Source: Citrifermentans bremense (lineage in GTDB: Bacteria > Desulfobacterota > Desulfuromonadia > Geobacterales > Geobacteraceae). Taken from it: a DNA stretch of 64,000 nt. The notes beneath the pieces were generated by a model. The model worked only from the letters and a program-made list of their open reading frames with translations. It searched no databases and had not been told where the DNA came from. Below are positions 52,473 to 62,886 of the stretch, piece by piece. Position numbers and translations under genes: made by a program. Numbering within the stretch: the first letter of the stretch is position 1; each line of letters begins with the position of its first letter. The DNA lies in assembly GCF_014218275.1 (NCBI RefSeq), contig NZ_AP023213.1:970001-1034000 (forward strand). The letters run 5' to 3'.

Positions 52473-54677
52473 ATGAAAGACCTCACGCTGCGTACCCGGC
52501 TGATAATCGCCTTCCTGATCATGGCCCTTTTGGTCGCGTTCACCGGCGGTTTCGGCGCGCTGGGCATGAAAAGGGTCGGCGGACAGATCCAGACCATCCT
52601 GGAGCAGCTCTCCAAGCAGCAGAAGCTGGTGCTGCTCATGGGGGTGACCCAGAAGTACTGCCACGTGAGCCTGATGCAGGCTGCGCTGGTGCGTACCGAC
52701 CCCGATAAGGTGGAGGAATACGTCGAGGACTACCGCATGAAGCGGGACACCCTCTTGAGCCAGGCGCAGATCATCCTGGACGGGAACAAGAAGCTCGGCG
52801 TGCTTCCGGCGGCAAAGGGGAGCGTGGTGGAGAAGCGGACCAGGGAATTCCTGGTTAGCTGGGCCGCCTTCGAGCAGGTGGCGGACGAGCTTATCGCCAG
52901 AAAGGAGCAGCTCTTCAAGGGGGTAACCCCCGGGGTGCTGAACCAGGCAGCCAAGGACGCGCTGGCCGACGAGAAGCTGAACCAGCTGGCCAACGAGGCG
53001 ATCACCGAGGCCAACGACAAGGCGAAGGCCGATCTGGACGACATCCTGGTGGAGGTCGGCAACCAGATGAACCAGGCCAACGCCCAGGTGACCGAGATCC
53101 AGAAGTCCGCAGGGGTCACCTTCGCGGTGGTAATTCTTCTGGCCGTCGCCGTGGCCTTGGCCCTCGGCATCATGATCACGCGCAACATCGTCTCCAGGGT
53201 CAGCGCCATCGGCGAAGCGGTGAACCGCGGGGCCGAGGGCGACCTCACCGCGACCACCTCGCTGGACTCGCACGACGAGATCGGCAAGCTGGGAAGCAAT
53301 TTCAACGAGATGGTGGACAAGCTCTCCGGCATGATCGGGAAGGTGCTCCGCTCCGCGGCGGAACTGGCCGGGATCTCCGACACCATGGCCCAGGCCTCGC
53401 ACTCCGTGGTCGCTTCGGCCAAGACCCAGGCGGAAAGCGTCTCCAAGACTTCCGCAGCCATCGTGCAGATAACCACCTCGGTGAAAGGGGTCGCCCACGG
53501 CGTCGATTCCCTCTCCATCTCGGCTTCCGAGAGCTCCTCCTCGATCCTGGAGATGGCCTCGAGCGTCGAGGAGGTGGTCCAGAACATGGAGAACCTGGCC
53601 CTGTCGGTGAACGAGGTCAGCTCCTCCATCGTGGAGATGGGCGCTTCCATCAAGCAGGTGGGCAACGGCGTAGTGAGCCTCATGGAGGTATCCACCGCCA
53701 CCGCTTCCTCGGTGATGGAGATGGACAGCTCCATCAAGCAGGTCGAGAGAAACGCCAACGAGACCGCGGCGATCTCCAAGGCGGTGCGCGTGGACGCCGA
53801 GACCGGCCGCGAGGCGGTCGAGGCGGTGATCAACGGGATGCAGGAGATAAAGCGCGCCTCCCTGATCACCAGCGAGGTGATAGCCACCCTGTCCGAGCGT
53901 GCCGCGGACATCGGCGACATCCTGTCGGTCATCGACGAGGTGGCCGAGCAGACCAACCTCCTGGCGCTGAACGCGGCGATCATCGCGGCCCAGGCCGGCG
54001 AGCACGGCAAGGGCTTCGCCGTCGTGGCGGACGAGATCAAGGAACTCTCCGAGCGCACCTCCAGTTCCACCCGCGAGATCTCCCAGGTGATCCGGGCGGT
54101 CCAGGACGAGACCCGCAGGGCCGTCGAGGCGATCGATCAGGCCGAGCGCTCCATCGGTGACGGGGAGCTCCTATCCCAGAAATCGGGCGAGGCGCTGGCG
54201 AAGATCGTCGTCGGGGTCAACGAGGCTACCGCCCAGGTGGGGGAGATCGCCCGCACCACGGTCGAGCAGGCCAAGGGAAGCCAGATGATCCGCGAGGCGA
54301 TGGAGCAGGTCTCCGAGATGGTGGCGCAGATCGCCAAGGCGACCAAGGAGCAGGGACAGGGGAGCGAGCTCATCATGGGAGCGGTGGAGCACATGAAGGG
54401 GCTCACCTCCCAGGTGCTATCCTCCACTCGCGAGCAGAACAAGGTCGGCAACCTGATCGCCCAGTCCACCGAGAGCATCACCGAGATGATCCGCCACATA
54501 AAGCGCGCCTGCGACGAGCAGACCCGCGGCAGCGAGCAGATCGTGGTCTCGGTGGAGGACATCCAGCAGGCGACCGACGCGAACCTCGAGGCGACGCGGG
54601 TCATGGACGAGGCGGTCTACAAGCTGTTCCGCCAGACCGAGCTTTTGAAAAAGGAAGTGGAAGCGTTCAGGATCTGA
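52473..54677 (+). CDS. Methyl-accepting chemotaxis protein co-encoded with cytochromes
   Basis: The 734-residue receptor has a first membrane helix (residues about 9-31), a helical periplasmic domain (32-212) and a second membrane helix (213-236). A HAMP domain and a long cytoplasmic signalling coil follow, with the tip [20 protein letters not shown]. Cys63-His64 lie in the first sensor helix. No CXXCH or CheR pentapeptide is present. It begins four bases after the monoheme cytochrome gene, so it is almost certainly in the same operon. It may report the redox state of those cytochromes to the flagellar or pilus motility system; this is inference. Confidence 0.94.
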   Translation: MKDLTLRTRLIIAFLIMALLVAFTGGFGALGMKRVGGQIQTILEQLSKQQKLVLLMGVTQKYCHVSLMQAALVRTDPDKVEEYVEDYRMKRDTLLSQAQIILDGNKKLGVLPAAKGSVVEKRTREFLVSWAAFEQVADELIARKEQLFKGVTPGVLNQAAKDALADEKLNQLANEAITEANDKAKADLDDILVEVGNQMNQANAQVTEIQKSAGVTFAVVILLAVAVALALGIMITRNIVSRVSAIGEAVNRGAEGDLTATTSLDSHDEIGKLGSNFNEMVDKLSGMIGKVLRSAAELAGISDTMAQASHSVVASAKTQAESVSKTSAAIVQITTSVKGVAHGVDSLSISASESSSSILEMASSVEEVVQNMENLALSVNEVSSSIVEMGASIKQVGNGVVSLMEVSTATASSVMEMDSSIKQVERNANETAAISKAVRVDAETGREAVEAVINGMQEIKRASLITSEVIATLSERAADIGDILSVIDEVAEQTNLLALNAAIIAAQAGEHGKGFAVVADEIKELSERTSSSTREISQVIRAVQDETRRAVEAIDQAERSIGDGELLSQKSGEALAKIVVGVNEATAQVGEIARTTVEQAKGSQMIREAMEQVSEMVAQIAKATKEQGQGSELIMGAVEHMKGLTSQVLSSTREQNKVGNLIAQSTESITEMIRHIKRACDEQTRGSEQIVVSVEDIQQATDANLEATRVMDEAVYKLFRQTELLKKEVEAFRI

Positions 54678-54707
54678 ATTCCTTCCCCAGGCAAACCGGC
54701 AACCTTC

Positions 54708-54791
54708 CCAGCCCTCCCCGCGGGGGCTGGGGATTTCACCCGCCCAGAGAGCCCCATCCGCATCCCCCTTTTTCTTCAGGGGGACTTTTTG
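54708..54791 (+). terminator. Tandem terminator hairpins after the chemoreceptor
   Basis: CCAGCCC pairs with GGGCTGG at 54708-54730. A second stem TCCCCCT/AGGGGGA at 54763-54784 is followed by TTTTTGTTTTT. The second is a clear Rho-independent terminator. Confidence 0.85.
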
Positions 54792-54896
54792 TTTTTGCAG
54801 TTTCCCGGTTTTTTCGTTAAATAATCTGCTGTCCGGATGGGCCGCTGCGGCCCTCACCTGTTCCGGCGTGCGATTTTCACCAAAAGGAGGAACCTG

Positions 54897-55703
54897 ATGG
54901 GCAGGATTTCAGATAGGTTTGCAAGCTTGAAAGAGCGGGGCGAAAAGGCGCTGGTGACCTTTGTCACCGCCGGCGACCCGGACCTGGCAACGACCGAAAA
55001 GGTGGTGCTCGAACTGGAGAGGGCGGGGGCCGACCTGATCGAACTGGGGGTTCCCTTTTCAGACCCCATGGCCGACGGGCCGACCATCCAGCTCTCCTCG
55101 GACCGCGCCCTTGCCTCGGGCACCACGCTCCCGGCGATACTGGAGCTGGTGACAAGGCTGAGAGAAAAGACCCAGGTCCCGATCGTGCTGATGGGGTACT
55201 TCAACCCCATCTTCGCCTACGGTTCCGAGCGCTTCGCCTTCGACGCGGCACAGGCAGGTGTCGACGCGTTGCTGGTGGTGGATCTTCCCCCGGAGGAGGC
55301 CGCGGAGCTCAAGGGAGCGACCGACAGCTGCGGAATAGACCTCATATTCCTGCTCACGCCGACCTCCGACGCATCCCGAATCGCGTCCGTCAGGCGCCAG
55401 GGGAGCGGCTTCATCTACTACGTTTCCGTCACCGGCGTCACCGGCGCCAGGAGCGCTGTGGCCGACACGCTGGCGGCCCGGGTCACCGAGGTGCGCGGGG
55501 CCCTGGAGCTGCCGCTCGTGGTAGGTTTCGGGATCTCCACCCCCGAACAGGCGCAGGAGGTGGCACGGATGGCCGACGGCGTGGTGGTGGGAAGCGCGCT
55601 GGTCAAGTATTTCGAGAAGTACCAGGGGGCCGAGCTCCTGAAAGAGCTGGGAGGCTTCGTCGCCGCGCTAAAACAAGGGGTGCTGAAGGGGACCCTGCAG
55701 TAA
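54897..55703 (+). CDS. trpA: Tryptophan synthase alpha subunit
   Basis: The 268-residue TIM barrel has the catalytic Glu49 ([12 protein letters not shown]) and Asp60 (MADGPTIQ) at the same numbers as in E. coli. It also has the loop VTGVTGAR and the phosphate site GFGISTPEQ. It cleaves indole-3-glycerol phosphate to indole, which passes to TrpB. ATG 54897 follows AAGGAGGAA. No trpB is adjacent in the window; accD follows, an order seen in related bacteria. Confidence 0.97.
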   Translation: MGRISDRFASLKERGEKALVTFVTAGDPDLATTEKVVLELERAGADLIELGVPFSDPMADGPTIQLSSDRALASGTTLPAILELVTRLREKTQVPIVLMGYFNPIFAYGSERFAFDAAQAGVDALLVVDLPPEEAAELKGATDSCGIDLIFLLTPTSDASRIASVRRQGSGFIYYVSVTGVTGARSAVADTLAARVTEVRGALELPLVVGFGISTPEQAQEVARMADGVVVGSALVKYFEKYQGAELLKELGGFVAALKQGVLKGTLQ

Positions 55704-55748
55704 CCGCTTTTATTTCGGCTGGTTATCTTGCCAAATCCACCGTTTTAT

Positions 55749-55777
55749 TTGACATAGCTGGTGCGATCTGGTAAGTA
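55749..55777 (+). promoter_or_regulatory. Possible sigma-70 promoter for accD
   Basis: TTGACA is followed after 17 bases by TAAGTA, in the 133-base gap between trpA and accD. The -10 box is weak. Confidence 0.4.
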
Positions 55778-55836
55778 TCAGCGCCAGATTTACGACTTTT
55801 TAAAACAATAGGGGCTTACCCCAGAAGAGGGCACAT

Positions 55837-56685
<849 letters not shown>

Positions 56686-56708
56686 AGGGAGGCGTCACCC
56701 GAACCACG

Positions 56709-56745
56709 GGCGCCGGATCAGCTGTTGGCTGGCCGGCGCCTTTTT
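56709..56745 (+). terminator. Terminator after accD
   Basis: GGCGCCGG pairs with CCGGCGCC around 16 bases and is followed by TTTTTGTTT, about 25 bases after the stop codon. Confidence 0.85.
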
Positions 56746-56863
56746 GTTTGCTGCGCCCACCAGACGCTGCACCAGAATTAACGTTCCCCTTCGCTAAGGC
56801 TCATAGAGGAATACCGGGGAGCAAGAGTTATCTTCCCACTAATGAACATGCGTGGTGTACGTT

Positions 56864-56883
56864 CCCCCCTTTGCGAAGGGGGG
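56864..56883. repeat. Short palindromic intergenic repeat
   Basis: CCCCCCTT and AAGGGGGG surround TGCG. Such C-run/G-run palindromes recur in G/C-rich genomes. Otherwise the gap 56746-56993 shows no gene or promoter. Confidence 0.6.
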
Positions 56884-56993
56884 CAGGGGGGATTTGCCTC
56901 TCGATGCACCTCGCCCGGCCCGGAGCGCTGCCCGCCCGCCGGCCCCTATTTTATGGACTTTTTCATGCACTTTACCTATAATCCCCGCCTGTC

Positions 56994-58268
56994 ATGACCT
57001 ACGCCGAAACGCTCAGCCATATCTACGCCCTGGGGCGTTTCGGGATGAAGCCGGGGCTCTCCCGGATCTCCCCGCTTCTCGCCGCCCTGGGAAATCCGCA
57101 AGAGCGGTTCCGGTGCGTCCACGTGGTCGGCACCAACGGCAAGGGATCTACTGCCTCCTTTCTCAGTTCCATACTCAGCGCCGGAGGGTACCGGACCGGG
57201 CTCTTCACCTCGCCGCACCTGATCTCCTTCACCGAGCGCATCCGCATAGACGGCAACGAAATAAGCGAAGAAGAAGTGGTACTCTTGACCGCGCGCGTCA
57301 TGGCCGCCGCGCCGCCGGAGAGCACCTTTTTCGAGATAGTGACCGCCCTGGCCGTCTTGTACTTCGCGGAGAAGGGGGTCGAGGTCGCGGTGTTCGAGGC
57401 GGGGATGGGCGGGAGCCTTGACGCAACCAACGCCCTGGATGGCATCCTCTGCGCGGTGACGCCGGTATCGCTGGAGCATACCGAGTACCTGGGGGAGAGC
57501 CTCGCGGAGATCGCCCGCGAGAAGTCAGGGATCTGCAAGCCGGGCGCCCCGCTGGTGTCGGCCTCCCAGCACCCCGAGGCCGAGGCGGCGATCGCGCGTC
57601 GCGCCGAAGAGATCGGTTCCCCCCTGTACCGCCAGAAGGAGTCCTTCGACGCCTTCTGGCAGGAGCGCAGGCTCTGCTACCGCGGCATCGGGGTGACGCT
57701 GGACGGCATGGAGGTCGGGCTTTACGGACGCTACCAAAGCGGCAACGCGGCGCTGGCCTTGGCTGCGGTCGAACTTCTCGGGGGGCTCGGATTCCCGCTG
57801 CCGCCGCAGGCGATGAGGGCGGGCGTTGCGCGCGCCTTCTGGCCCGGCAGGATGGAGCTCCTCCCAGGGGCGCCGCGCGTGCTTTTGGACGGTGCCCACA
57901 ACCCGGCCGGGGCCGAGGCCCTCGCCGAGGCGCTCGCCGACATCCCGCGCGCGAGGCTCCTCGTGGTGGTGGGGGTGATGGGGGACAAGGAACTCTCCGG
58001 GATACTGGGGCCGCTGCTTCCACTGGCCGATGAAGTTTTCTGCGTGACACCCGCCCTGGAAAGGGCGCTTGCAGGCGAGGAGATCGCCCGCTTCTGCCTT
58101 GCCGCCGGAGTGATGGCGCAGGACGCAGGTTCCGTGATGCAGGGGCTGGAACAGGCGCAAAGCGCCGCCTTTGACGAAGACCTGATACTGGTCTGCGGTT
58201 CCCTATTCACCGTGGGCGAGGCCCGCGGCTACCTGCTCGCGCGCCGTTTCGAGCCCTTTCGCGGGTGA
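56994..58268 (+). CDS. folC: Bifunctional folylpolyglutamate/dihydrofolate synthase
   Basis: The 424-residue Mur-ligase-type protein has the ATP loop VVGTNGKGSTASFLSS, the SPHLISFTERIRI segment, EAGMGGSLDATN and the C-terminal LDGAHNPAG. It adds glutamate to (dihydro)folates in the cytoplasm. No good ribosome site is seen before ATG 56994, so the start is less sure than the identity. lptD follows 70 bases later. Confidence 0.95.
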   Translation: MTYAETLSHIYALGRFGMKPGLSRISPLLAALGNPQERFRCVHVVGTNGKGSTASFLSSILSAGGYRTGLFTSPHLISFTERIRIDGNEISEEEVVLLTARVMAAAPPESTFFEIVTALAVLYFAEKGVEVAVFEAGMGGSLDATNALDGILCAVTPVSLEHTEYLGESLAEIAREKSGICKPGAPLVSASQHPEAEAAIARRAEEIGSPLYRQKESFDAFWQERRLCYRGIGVTLDGMEVGLYGRYQSGNAALALAAVELLGGLGFPLPPQAMRAGVARAFWPGRMELLPGAPRVLLDGAHNPAGAEALAEALADIPRARLLVVVGVMGDKELSGILGPLLPLADEVFCVTPALERALAGEEIARFCLAAGVMAQDAGSVMQGLEQAQSAAFDEDLILVCGSLFTVGEARGYLLARRFEPFRG

Positions 58269-58338
58269 CGGGGGACGGGGGCTTGCCGCGGAGGTTCTGC
58301 GGAAAGATCACTGCTAAAGATCTGTTTTTTGGAGTGCA

Positions 58339-60393
58339 ATGAAAGCTGCAAAAGCCGGCTGGCTTCTCACATACCTGCTGTTACTGGCGGCCCCCGCAAT
58401 GGGCGAACCTGCCGTCCCCGTCGATAAAGAGGTGACGCTGCAGGCCAACGACCTATCCATCGACGTTCCGACACAGGTCTACCGCGCCCAGGGGGAGGTA
58501 CGCATCACCCAGGACGGGCTTTCCCTGCTCGCCGACAGCGTGGTCTACCACCGGCTCACCGGCGAGGCGAAGGCGCAGGGGGGCGTGCTCATGGAGCGCA
58601 GCGGCGACACCATGAAGGGAGACAGCCTCTCCCTGAACCTCTTGTCCCAGGAGGGGGTGCTTCTAAACGGGCAGCTTTTCGTCAAGAGGTCTAACATGCG
58701 GTTGCGCGCGGAGCGCCTGGAGAAGACGGGCCCCGCCGACTACAAGATGACCAAGGGGAGCTTCACCACCTGCGACGGCGACAAACCCAGCTGGAGGTTC
58801 GAGGCGAGGCAGGTGAAAGTCACCCTTGAGGATTTCGCCACCGCTAAGGACGCCGTCTTCTACGCCGGCGACGTCCCCGTCTTCTACACCCCGTACCTCA
58901 TCTTTCCGGCCAACACCGAAAGGCAGTCCGGCCTTTTGCTCCCCAGGCTCGGCTATTCCTCCAAGAAGGGGTTCTATTACGACCAGCCTTACTACTGGGC
59001 CATAAATCCGAGCCAGGAGGCGACCTTCGACCTGGACCTGGAAAGCTCACGAGGGGTCGGCGCAGGGGTGGATTACCGCTACCTGAGGCCGCACGGAAGC
59101 TCTGGGAGGTTGCAGGCCTTCGGCATCTACGATACCCAGAAATCCGAGTTCCGCGGCGAGGTGGACCAGCGGCACCTGGAGTTCCTCACCCCGAGGCTCA
59201 CCCTGGCCTCCAACATCCATCTCATCACCGACCGCCGCTATTTCCTGGACTACGGCGAGCTTTCCGGAGAGTACAACCGGCAGTACCTGGAGTCGACGGT
59301 CTCCTTCGACCAGCGCTGGGAGCGTAGCGCCCTGTTCGGAGAGCTGCGCTACACCAACGACCTCGAGGCCCCCAACAACGACACCACCTTGCAAAGGCTC
59401 CCCACCGTCGGTTTCATCGAGGCCGGCGAGAAGGTGGGGCCGGCTTACTTTTCCATGGATAGCCGGTTCACCAACTTTCAGCGGGAGGCGGGAGCCACCG
59501 GCCAGCGCCTGCAGCTGCATCCCCGGCTCGCCTGGTACGCCAAGCCAGCCGGCTTCCTCGACCTCTCCCTTTACGGAGGCTATCAGCAGCGCATGTACAA
59601 CGCGCAAGGGGAGGAAAGCGAAACCGGGTGGCGGCAGCTGGGGCAGGCGGACGCAGGGGGAACGCTTTCTCTGCCGCTGGAGCGGGTGTACGACGGGCGG
59701 CTGCGGCACCTTCTGATCCCTGCGGTCGAGTACAGCTTCGTACAGCAGCGGCACGACGAGGACCTTCCCTTCTTCGATTACGACGACCGGGTGCTCGGTC
59801 AAAATGCCGCCAGGTGGTCGCTCACCAACGTGGTGACCCGGAAGTACGCAGAGCCCGACGGGGTTCCCGAGTACCGCGATCTTCTCTACCTGAAGCTCTC
59901 CCAGGGGTACTGGTTTTCCGGTCAGCGTCGAGACCTCCTCACCCTGGTGGACGAGGGGCACCGGCTCACGGACCTGATGCTGGAGGGGGTGATCACCCCG
60001 GTGCAGCGACTCTCGGTGGCCCTCGATACCCGGTACAACACGACCGACAGCAGTTTCTCGACGGCAAATACGGTTATCGAGCTGAAGGGAGAGGGGCGCG
60101 ACAAGGCGAAGTTGGGATACCGCCACAGCCGCGGGGAAGTCGACTACCTCGAGGCCGGCTTCACCTTGCCCGCAGCAAGGGACATCACGACCGACATGCT
60201 GTGGCGCTATTCCGCGGACAGCGGAAAGCTTCTGGAGTCCCGCTACGCGGTCGAGTACCGGCGCCAGTGCTGGAGCGTTACCTTCACCTATAGCGAGCGG
60301 GTCAGCAGCCGCAACGTCCCCGGGGAGCAACAGTTCAGCGTCAACTTCACGCTGGCCGGAATAGGTTCGCTCGGCCCCTTGCGGGCGTTCTAG
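58339..60393 (+). CDS. lptD: LPS-assembly protein LptD
   Basis: The 684-residue protein has a signal peptide ending MGEP, an N-terminal OstA/LptA-like jellyroll (about residues 30-170) with KGSFTTCDGDKPSW, and a large C-terminal beta-barrel ending in Phe. With LptE it inserts lipopolysaccharide into the outer leaflet. It keeps only two mature cysteines (FTTC and RRQC), fewer than the four of E. coli LptD, so one disulfide at most. GGAGTG precedes the ATG. Confidence 0.95.
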   Translation: MKAAKAGWLLTYLLLLAAPAMGEPAVPVDKEVTLQANDLSIDVPTQVYRAQGEVRITQDGLSLLADSVVYHRLTGEAKAQGGVLMERSGDTMKGDSLSLNLLSQEGVLLNGQLFVKRSNMRLRAERLEKTGPADYKMTKGSFTTCDGDKPSWRFEARQVKVTLEDFATAKDAVFYAGDVPVFYTPYLIFPANTERQSGLLLPRLGYSSKKGFYYDQPYYWAINPSQEATFDLDLESSRGVGAGVDYRYLRPHGSSGRLQAFGIYDTQKSEFRGEVDQRHLEFLTPRLTLASNIHLITDRRYFLDYGELSGEYNRQYLESTVSFDQRWERSALFGELRYTNDLEAPNNDTTLQRLPTVGFIEAGEKVGPAYFSMDSRFTNFQREAGATGQRLQLHPRLAWYAKPAGFLDLSLYGGYQQRMYNAQGEESETGWRQLGQADAGGTLSLPLERVYDGRLRHLLIPAVEYSFVQQRHDEDLPFFDYDDRVLGQNAARWSLTNVVTRKYAEPDGVPEYRDLLYLKLSQGYWFSGQRRDLLTLVDEGHRLTDLMLEGVITPVQRLSVALDTRYNTTDSSFSTANTVIELKGEGRDKAKLGYRHSRGEVDYLEAGFTLPAARDITTDMLWRYSADSGKLLESRYAVEYRRQCWSVTFTYSERVSSRNVPGEQQFSVNFTLAGIGSLGPLRAF

Positions 60394-60467
60394 ATTACCT
60401 GGCAGCGACAGACTTCCGCCACCGGTGCTCGTTGCATCTTCCCAAGTTGGCGCATACCGCGGAGAAG

Positions 60468-60497
60468 TTGACACGCCTGTCTTTTCCGGTGTATCAA
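60468..60497 (+). promoter_or_regulatory. Possible sigma-70 promoter of the rfb group
   Basis: TTGACA is followed after 18 bases by TATCAA. It lies about 65 bases before rfbB, in the 169-base gap after lptD. Confidence 0.4.
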
Positions 60498-60562
60498 GGA
60501 AGGCCGTCTGAAAGAAGCGGCTAGTAAGGCCGGCCGGCAAACGGCTTGGCTTTGGAGGCTCC

Positions 60563-61630
60563 ATGCAGGATTTGTTCACCCCGACTTCGCTCCTGGTGAC
60601 AGGCGGCGCCGGGTTCATCGGTTCCAACTTCATAAACCACTTCATGGCGGGCAACAAAGGCTGCAGGGTCGTGAACCTGGACCTTCTGACCTACGCCGGG
60701 AACCTGAAGAACCTGGCCGCCGTCGAGGGTAACCCCGACTACCGCTTCGTGAAAGGTGACATCTGCGACGCCCGCCTGGTGGCGGGGCTTTTGGCCGAAG
60801 AGAAGGTGGACGCCGTGGTGCACTTCGCCGCCGAATCCCACGTCGACCGTTCCATCATCGGCCCCGACATCTTCGTGAGGACCAACGTCCTGGGGACCCA
60901 GACGCTCCTCGAGGCGAGCCGCCTGCACGCCGAGGGCGTGCCCGGTTTCCGCTTCCTGCAGGTCTCGACCGACGAGGTGTACGGCAGCCTCGGCGCGCAG
61001 GGGTATTTCACCGAAGAAACGCCGCTTGCGCCCAACTCCCCCTACTCGGCCAGCAAGGCGGGGGCGGACCTTTTGGTCCGCGCCTACTCCGAGACCTTCG
61101 GCCTCGCCACTTTGAACACCCGCTGCTCCAACAACTACGGACCCTACCATTTCCCGGAGAAGCTGATTCCCCTCATGATTCACAACATCCTGAAAAAGAA
61201 GCCGCTGCCGGTGTACGGCGACGGGCTGAACGTGCGGGACTGGCTGCACGTGAAGGACCACTCCGCCGCCATCGAGCGGGTGCTCAAGCAGGGAAAACCG
61301 GGGGAGATCTTCAACGTCGGCGGCAACAACGAGTGGAAGAACATAGACATCGTGAACCTGGTCTGCGACCTCATGGACCAAAGGCTCGGGCGTCCCGCAG
61401 GCGAGAGCAGGGGGCTGATCACCTTCGTAAAGGACCGCAAGGGGCACGACCGGCGCTACGCCATCGACGCCTCGAAGCTCAAGCGAGAGCTTTCCTGGGA
61501 ACCGAGCTACACCTTCGAGTGCGGCATCGCCGAGACCATCGACTGGTACCTGGCGAATCAGGGGTGGGTCGAGGAAGTCGTTTCCGGCGCCTACCGCGAA
61601 TACTACGAAAAACAGTACGGGCAGCAGTAA
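60563..61630 (+). CDS. rfbB: dTDP-glucose 4,6-dehydratase
   Basis: The 355-residue extended SDR protein has the NAD loop TGGAGFIGSNF, the catalytic STDEVYG, the PYSASKAGADLLV (Tyr-x3-Lys) site and the RCSNNYGPYHFPEKLIP substrate loop. It turns dTDP-glucose into the 4-keto-6-deoxy sugar for rhamnose and related surface sugars. GGAGG precedes the ATG. rfbD follows 24 bases later. Confidence 0.97.
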   Translation: MQDLFTPTSLLVTGGAGFIGSNFINHFMAGNKGCRVVNLDLLTYAGNLKNLAAVEGNPDYRFVKGDICDARLVAGLLAEEKVDAVVHFAAESHVDRSIIGPDIFVRTNVLGTQTLLEASRLHAEGVPGFRFLQVSTDEVYGSLGAQGYFTEETPLAPNSPYSASKAGADLLVRAYSETFGLATLNTRCSNNYGPYHFPEKLIPLMIHNILKKKPLPVYGDGLNVRDWLHVKDHSAAIERVLKQGKPGEIFNVGGNNEWKNIDIVNLVCDLMDQRLGRPAGESRGLITFVKDRKGHDRRYAIDASKLKRELSWEPSYTFECGIAETIDWYLANQGWVEEVVSGAYREYYEKQYGQQ

Positions 61631-61654
61631 AAGGTACAGGGGGCGGGGGAACTG

Positions 61655-62488
61655 ATGATATTAGTGGTCGGCAGCAAAGGGATGCTGGGGCAGGAACTGA
61701 TGAAGGTCTTCGGCGACGCCGCACGCGGGGTCGACATCGACGACATCGACATCACCGATCTCGTCTCGGTGCAGCGGGTGCTGCTCACCCTCAAGCCCCG
61801 CATCGTCATCAACGCCGCCGCCTACACCGACGTCGACGGCTGTCAGACCGAGGTGGAAAAGGCCATGCAGGTCAACGGCGAAGGGGTAGCCTACCTGGCG
61901 CTGGGGACCAAGGAGATAGGGGCCAAGCTGGTCCAGGTCAGCAGCGACTACATCTTCGACGGCAAGAAGGGCGCCCCCTATTTAGAGGACGACCTGGCCT
62001 CGCCGCTTTCCATCTACGGCGAGTCCAAGCTCGCCGGCGAGATGAACGCCTGGTTCAACCCCGACCACCTGATCGTGAGGACCCAGTGGCTTTACGGCCA
62101 CGGCGGGAAGAACTTCGTGGAGACCATGCTTAAGCTTGCGGCAGAGAAGGACGAACTCTCGGTGGTGGACGACCAGGTAGGCTCCCCCACCTGGGCCTAC
62201 GATCTCGCCCTCGCCGTCAAGGCGCTCCTGGAGAAGGGATGCTCGGGGACCTACCATGCCGCGAACTCCGGCTCCGTCTCCTGGAACGGCTTCGCCAAGG
62301 AGATCTTCCGCCTGGCGGGCCTGGACATCAAGGTGAACCCCATGAGCACGCAGGAGCTTGGGCGCCCCGCGCCGCGTCCGCTCTACTCGACGCTCGATTG
62401 CAGCAAACTCGCGCAGGACGCGGGGGTAACGCTACAGCCCTGGCAGCAAGCCCTGGAGCGGTACCTGGAACAGCGGCCGGCACGGTAG
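61655..62488 (+). CDS. rfbD: dTDP-4-dehydrorhamnose reductase
   Basis: The 277-residue SDR protein has GSKGMLGQEL, NAAAYTDVDGCQ, the SSDYIFDG motif and YGESKLAGE (Tyr-x3-Lys), all typical of RmlD. It makes dTDP-L-rhamnose from the keto sugar. rfbA and rfbC are not in the window. It lies between rfbB and a cupin gene with short gaps. Confidence 0.96.
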   Translation: MILVVGSKGMLGQELMKVFGDAARGVDIDDIDITDLVSVQRVLLTLKPRIVINAAAYTDVDGCQTEVEKAMQVNGEGVAYLALGTKEIGAKLVQVSSDYIFDGKKGAPYLEDDLASPLSIYGESKLAGEMNAWFNPDHLIVRTQWLYGHGGKNFVETMLKLAAEKDELSVVDDQVGSPTWAYDLALAVKALLEKGCSGTYHAANSGSVSWNGFAKEIFRLAGLDIKVNPMSTQELGRPAPRPLYSTLDCSKLAQDAGVTLQPWQQALERYLEQRPAR

Positions 62489-62511
62489 CAGAAAAAACAT
62501 CTGGAGGGAAT

Positions 62512-62886
62512 ATGGAGCGCGGAGAGCGTCCCTGGGGAACATACACGGTATTGGACGAGAACAGCGGCTACAAGATCAAGCGCATCGAAGTTCTGCCGGG
62601 CCAGCGCCTGTCGCTGCAAAAGCATCACCACAGAAGCGAGCACTGGATTGTCGTATCAGGCACGGCCAAGGTCACCTGCGGCGACAGCGTCCGTATCGTC
62701 AACATCAACGAGTCCACCTTCATCCCCATCGGTGCGAGCCACCGCCTGGAAAACCCGGGGGTGATCCCGCTGATCATCATCGAGGTGCAAAGCGGCGAGT
62801 ACCTGGGCGAGGACGATATCGTCCGGTTCCAGGACGACTACCAGCGCGTCGAGGAGAGCGTCGACCCTAACAACCCGGCCCTTTAA
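62512..62886 (+). CDS. Stand-alone mannose-6-phosphate isomerase-like cupin (ManC C-terminal type)
   Basis: The 124-residue protein matches the C-terminal isomerase domain of ManC/type II PMI. It opens RPWGTYTVLDENSGYKIKR and has the metal-binding QKHHHRSEHWIVVSGTAKV and the IPIGASHRLENPG strand. The nucleotidyltransferase half is absent. GGAGGG precedes the ATG. It probably isomerises a sugar phosphate or a related nucleotide sugar; it is not an RfbC epimerase by motif. Its stop abuts the nhaA start. Confidence 0.92.
   Translation: MERGERPWGTYTVLDENSGYKIKRIEVLPGQRLSLQKHHHRSEHWIVVSGTAKVTCGDSVRIVNINESTFIPIGASHRLENPGVIPLIIIEVQSGEYLGEDDIVRFQDDYQRVEESVDPNNPAL

Noticed and set aside
52380-54005. 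541-codon minus-strand frame across the second chemoreceptor
   Set aside because: It is a mirror of the receptor coiled coil, His/Leu/Gly-rich, without a ribosome site.
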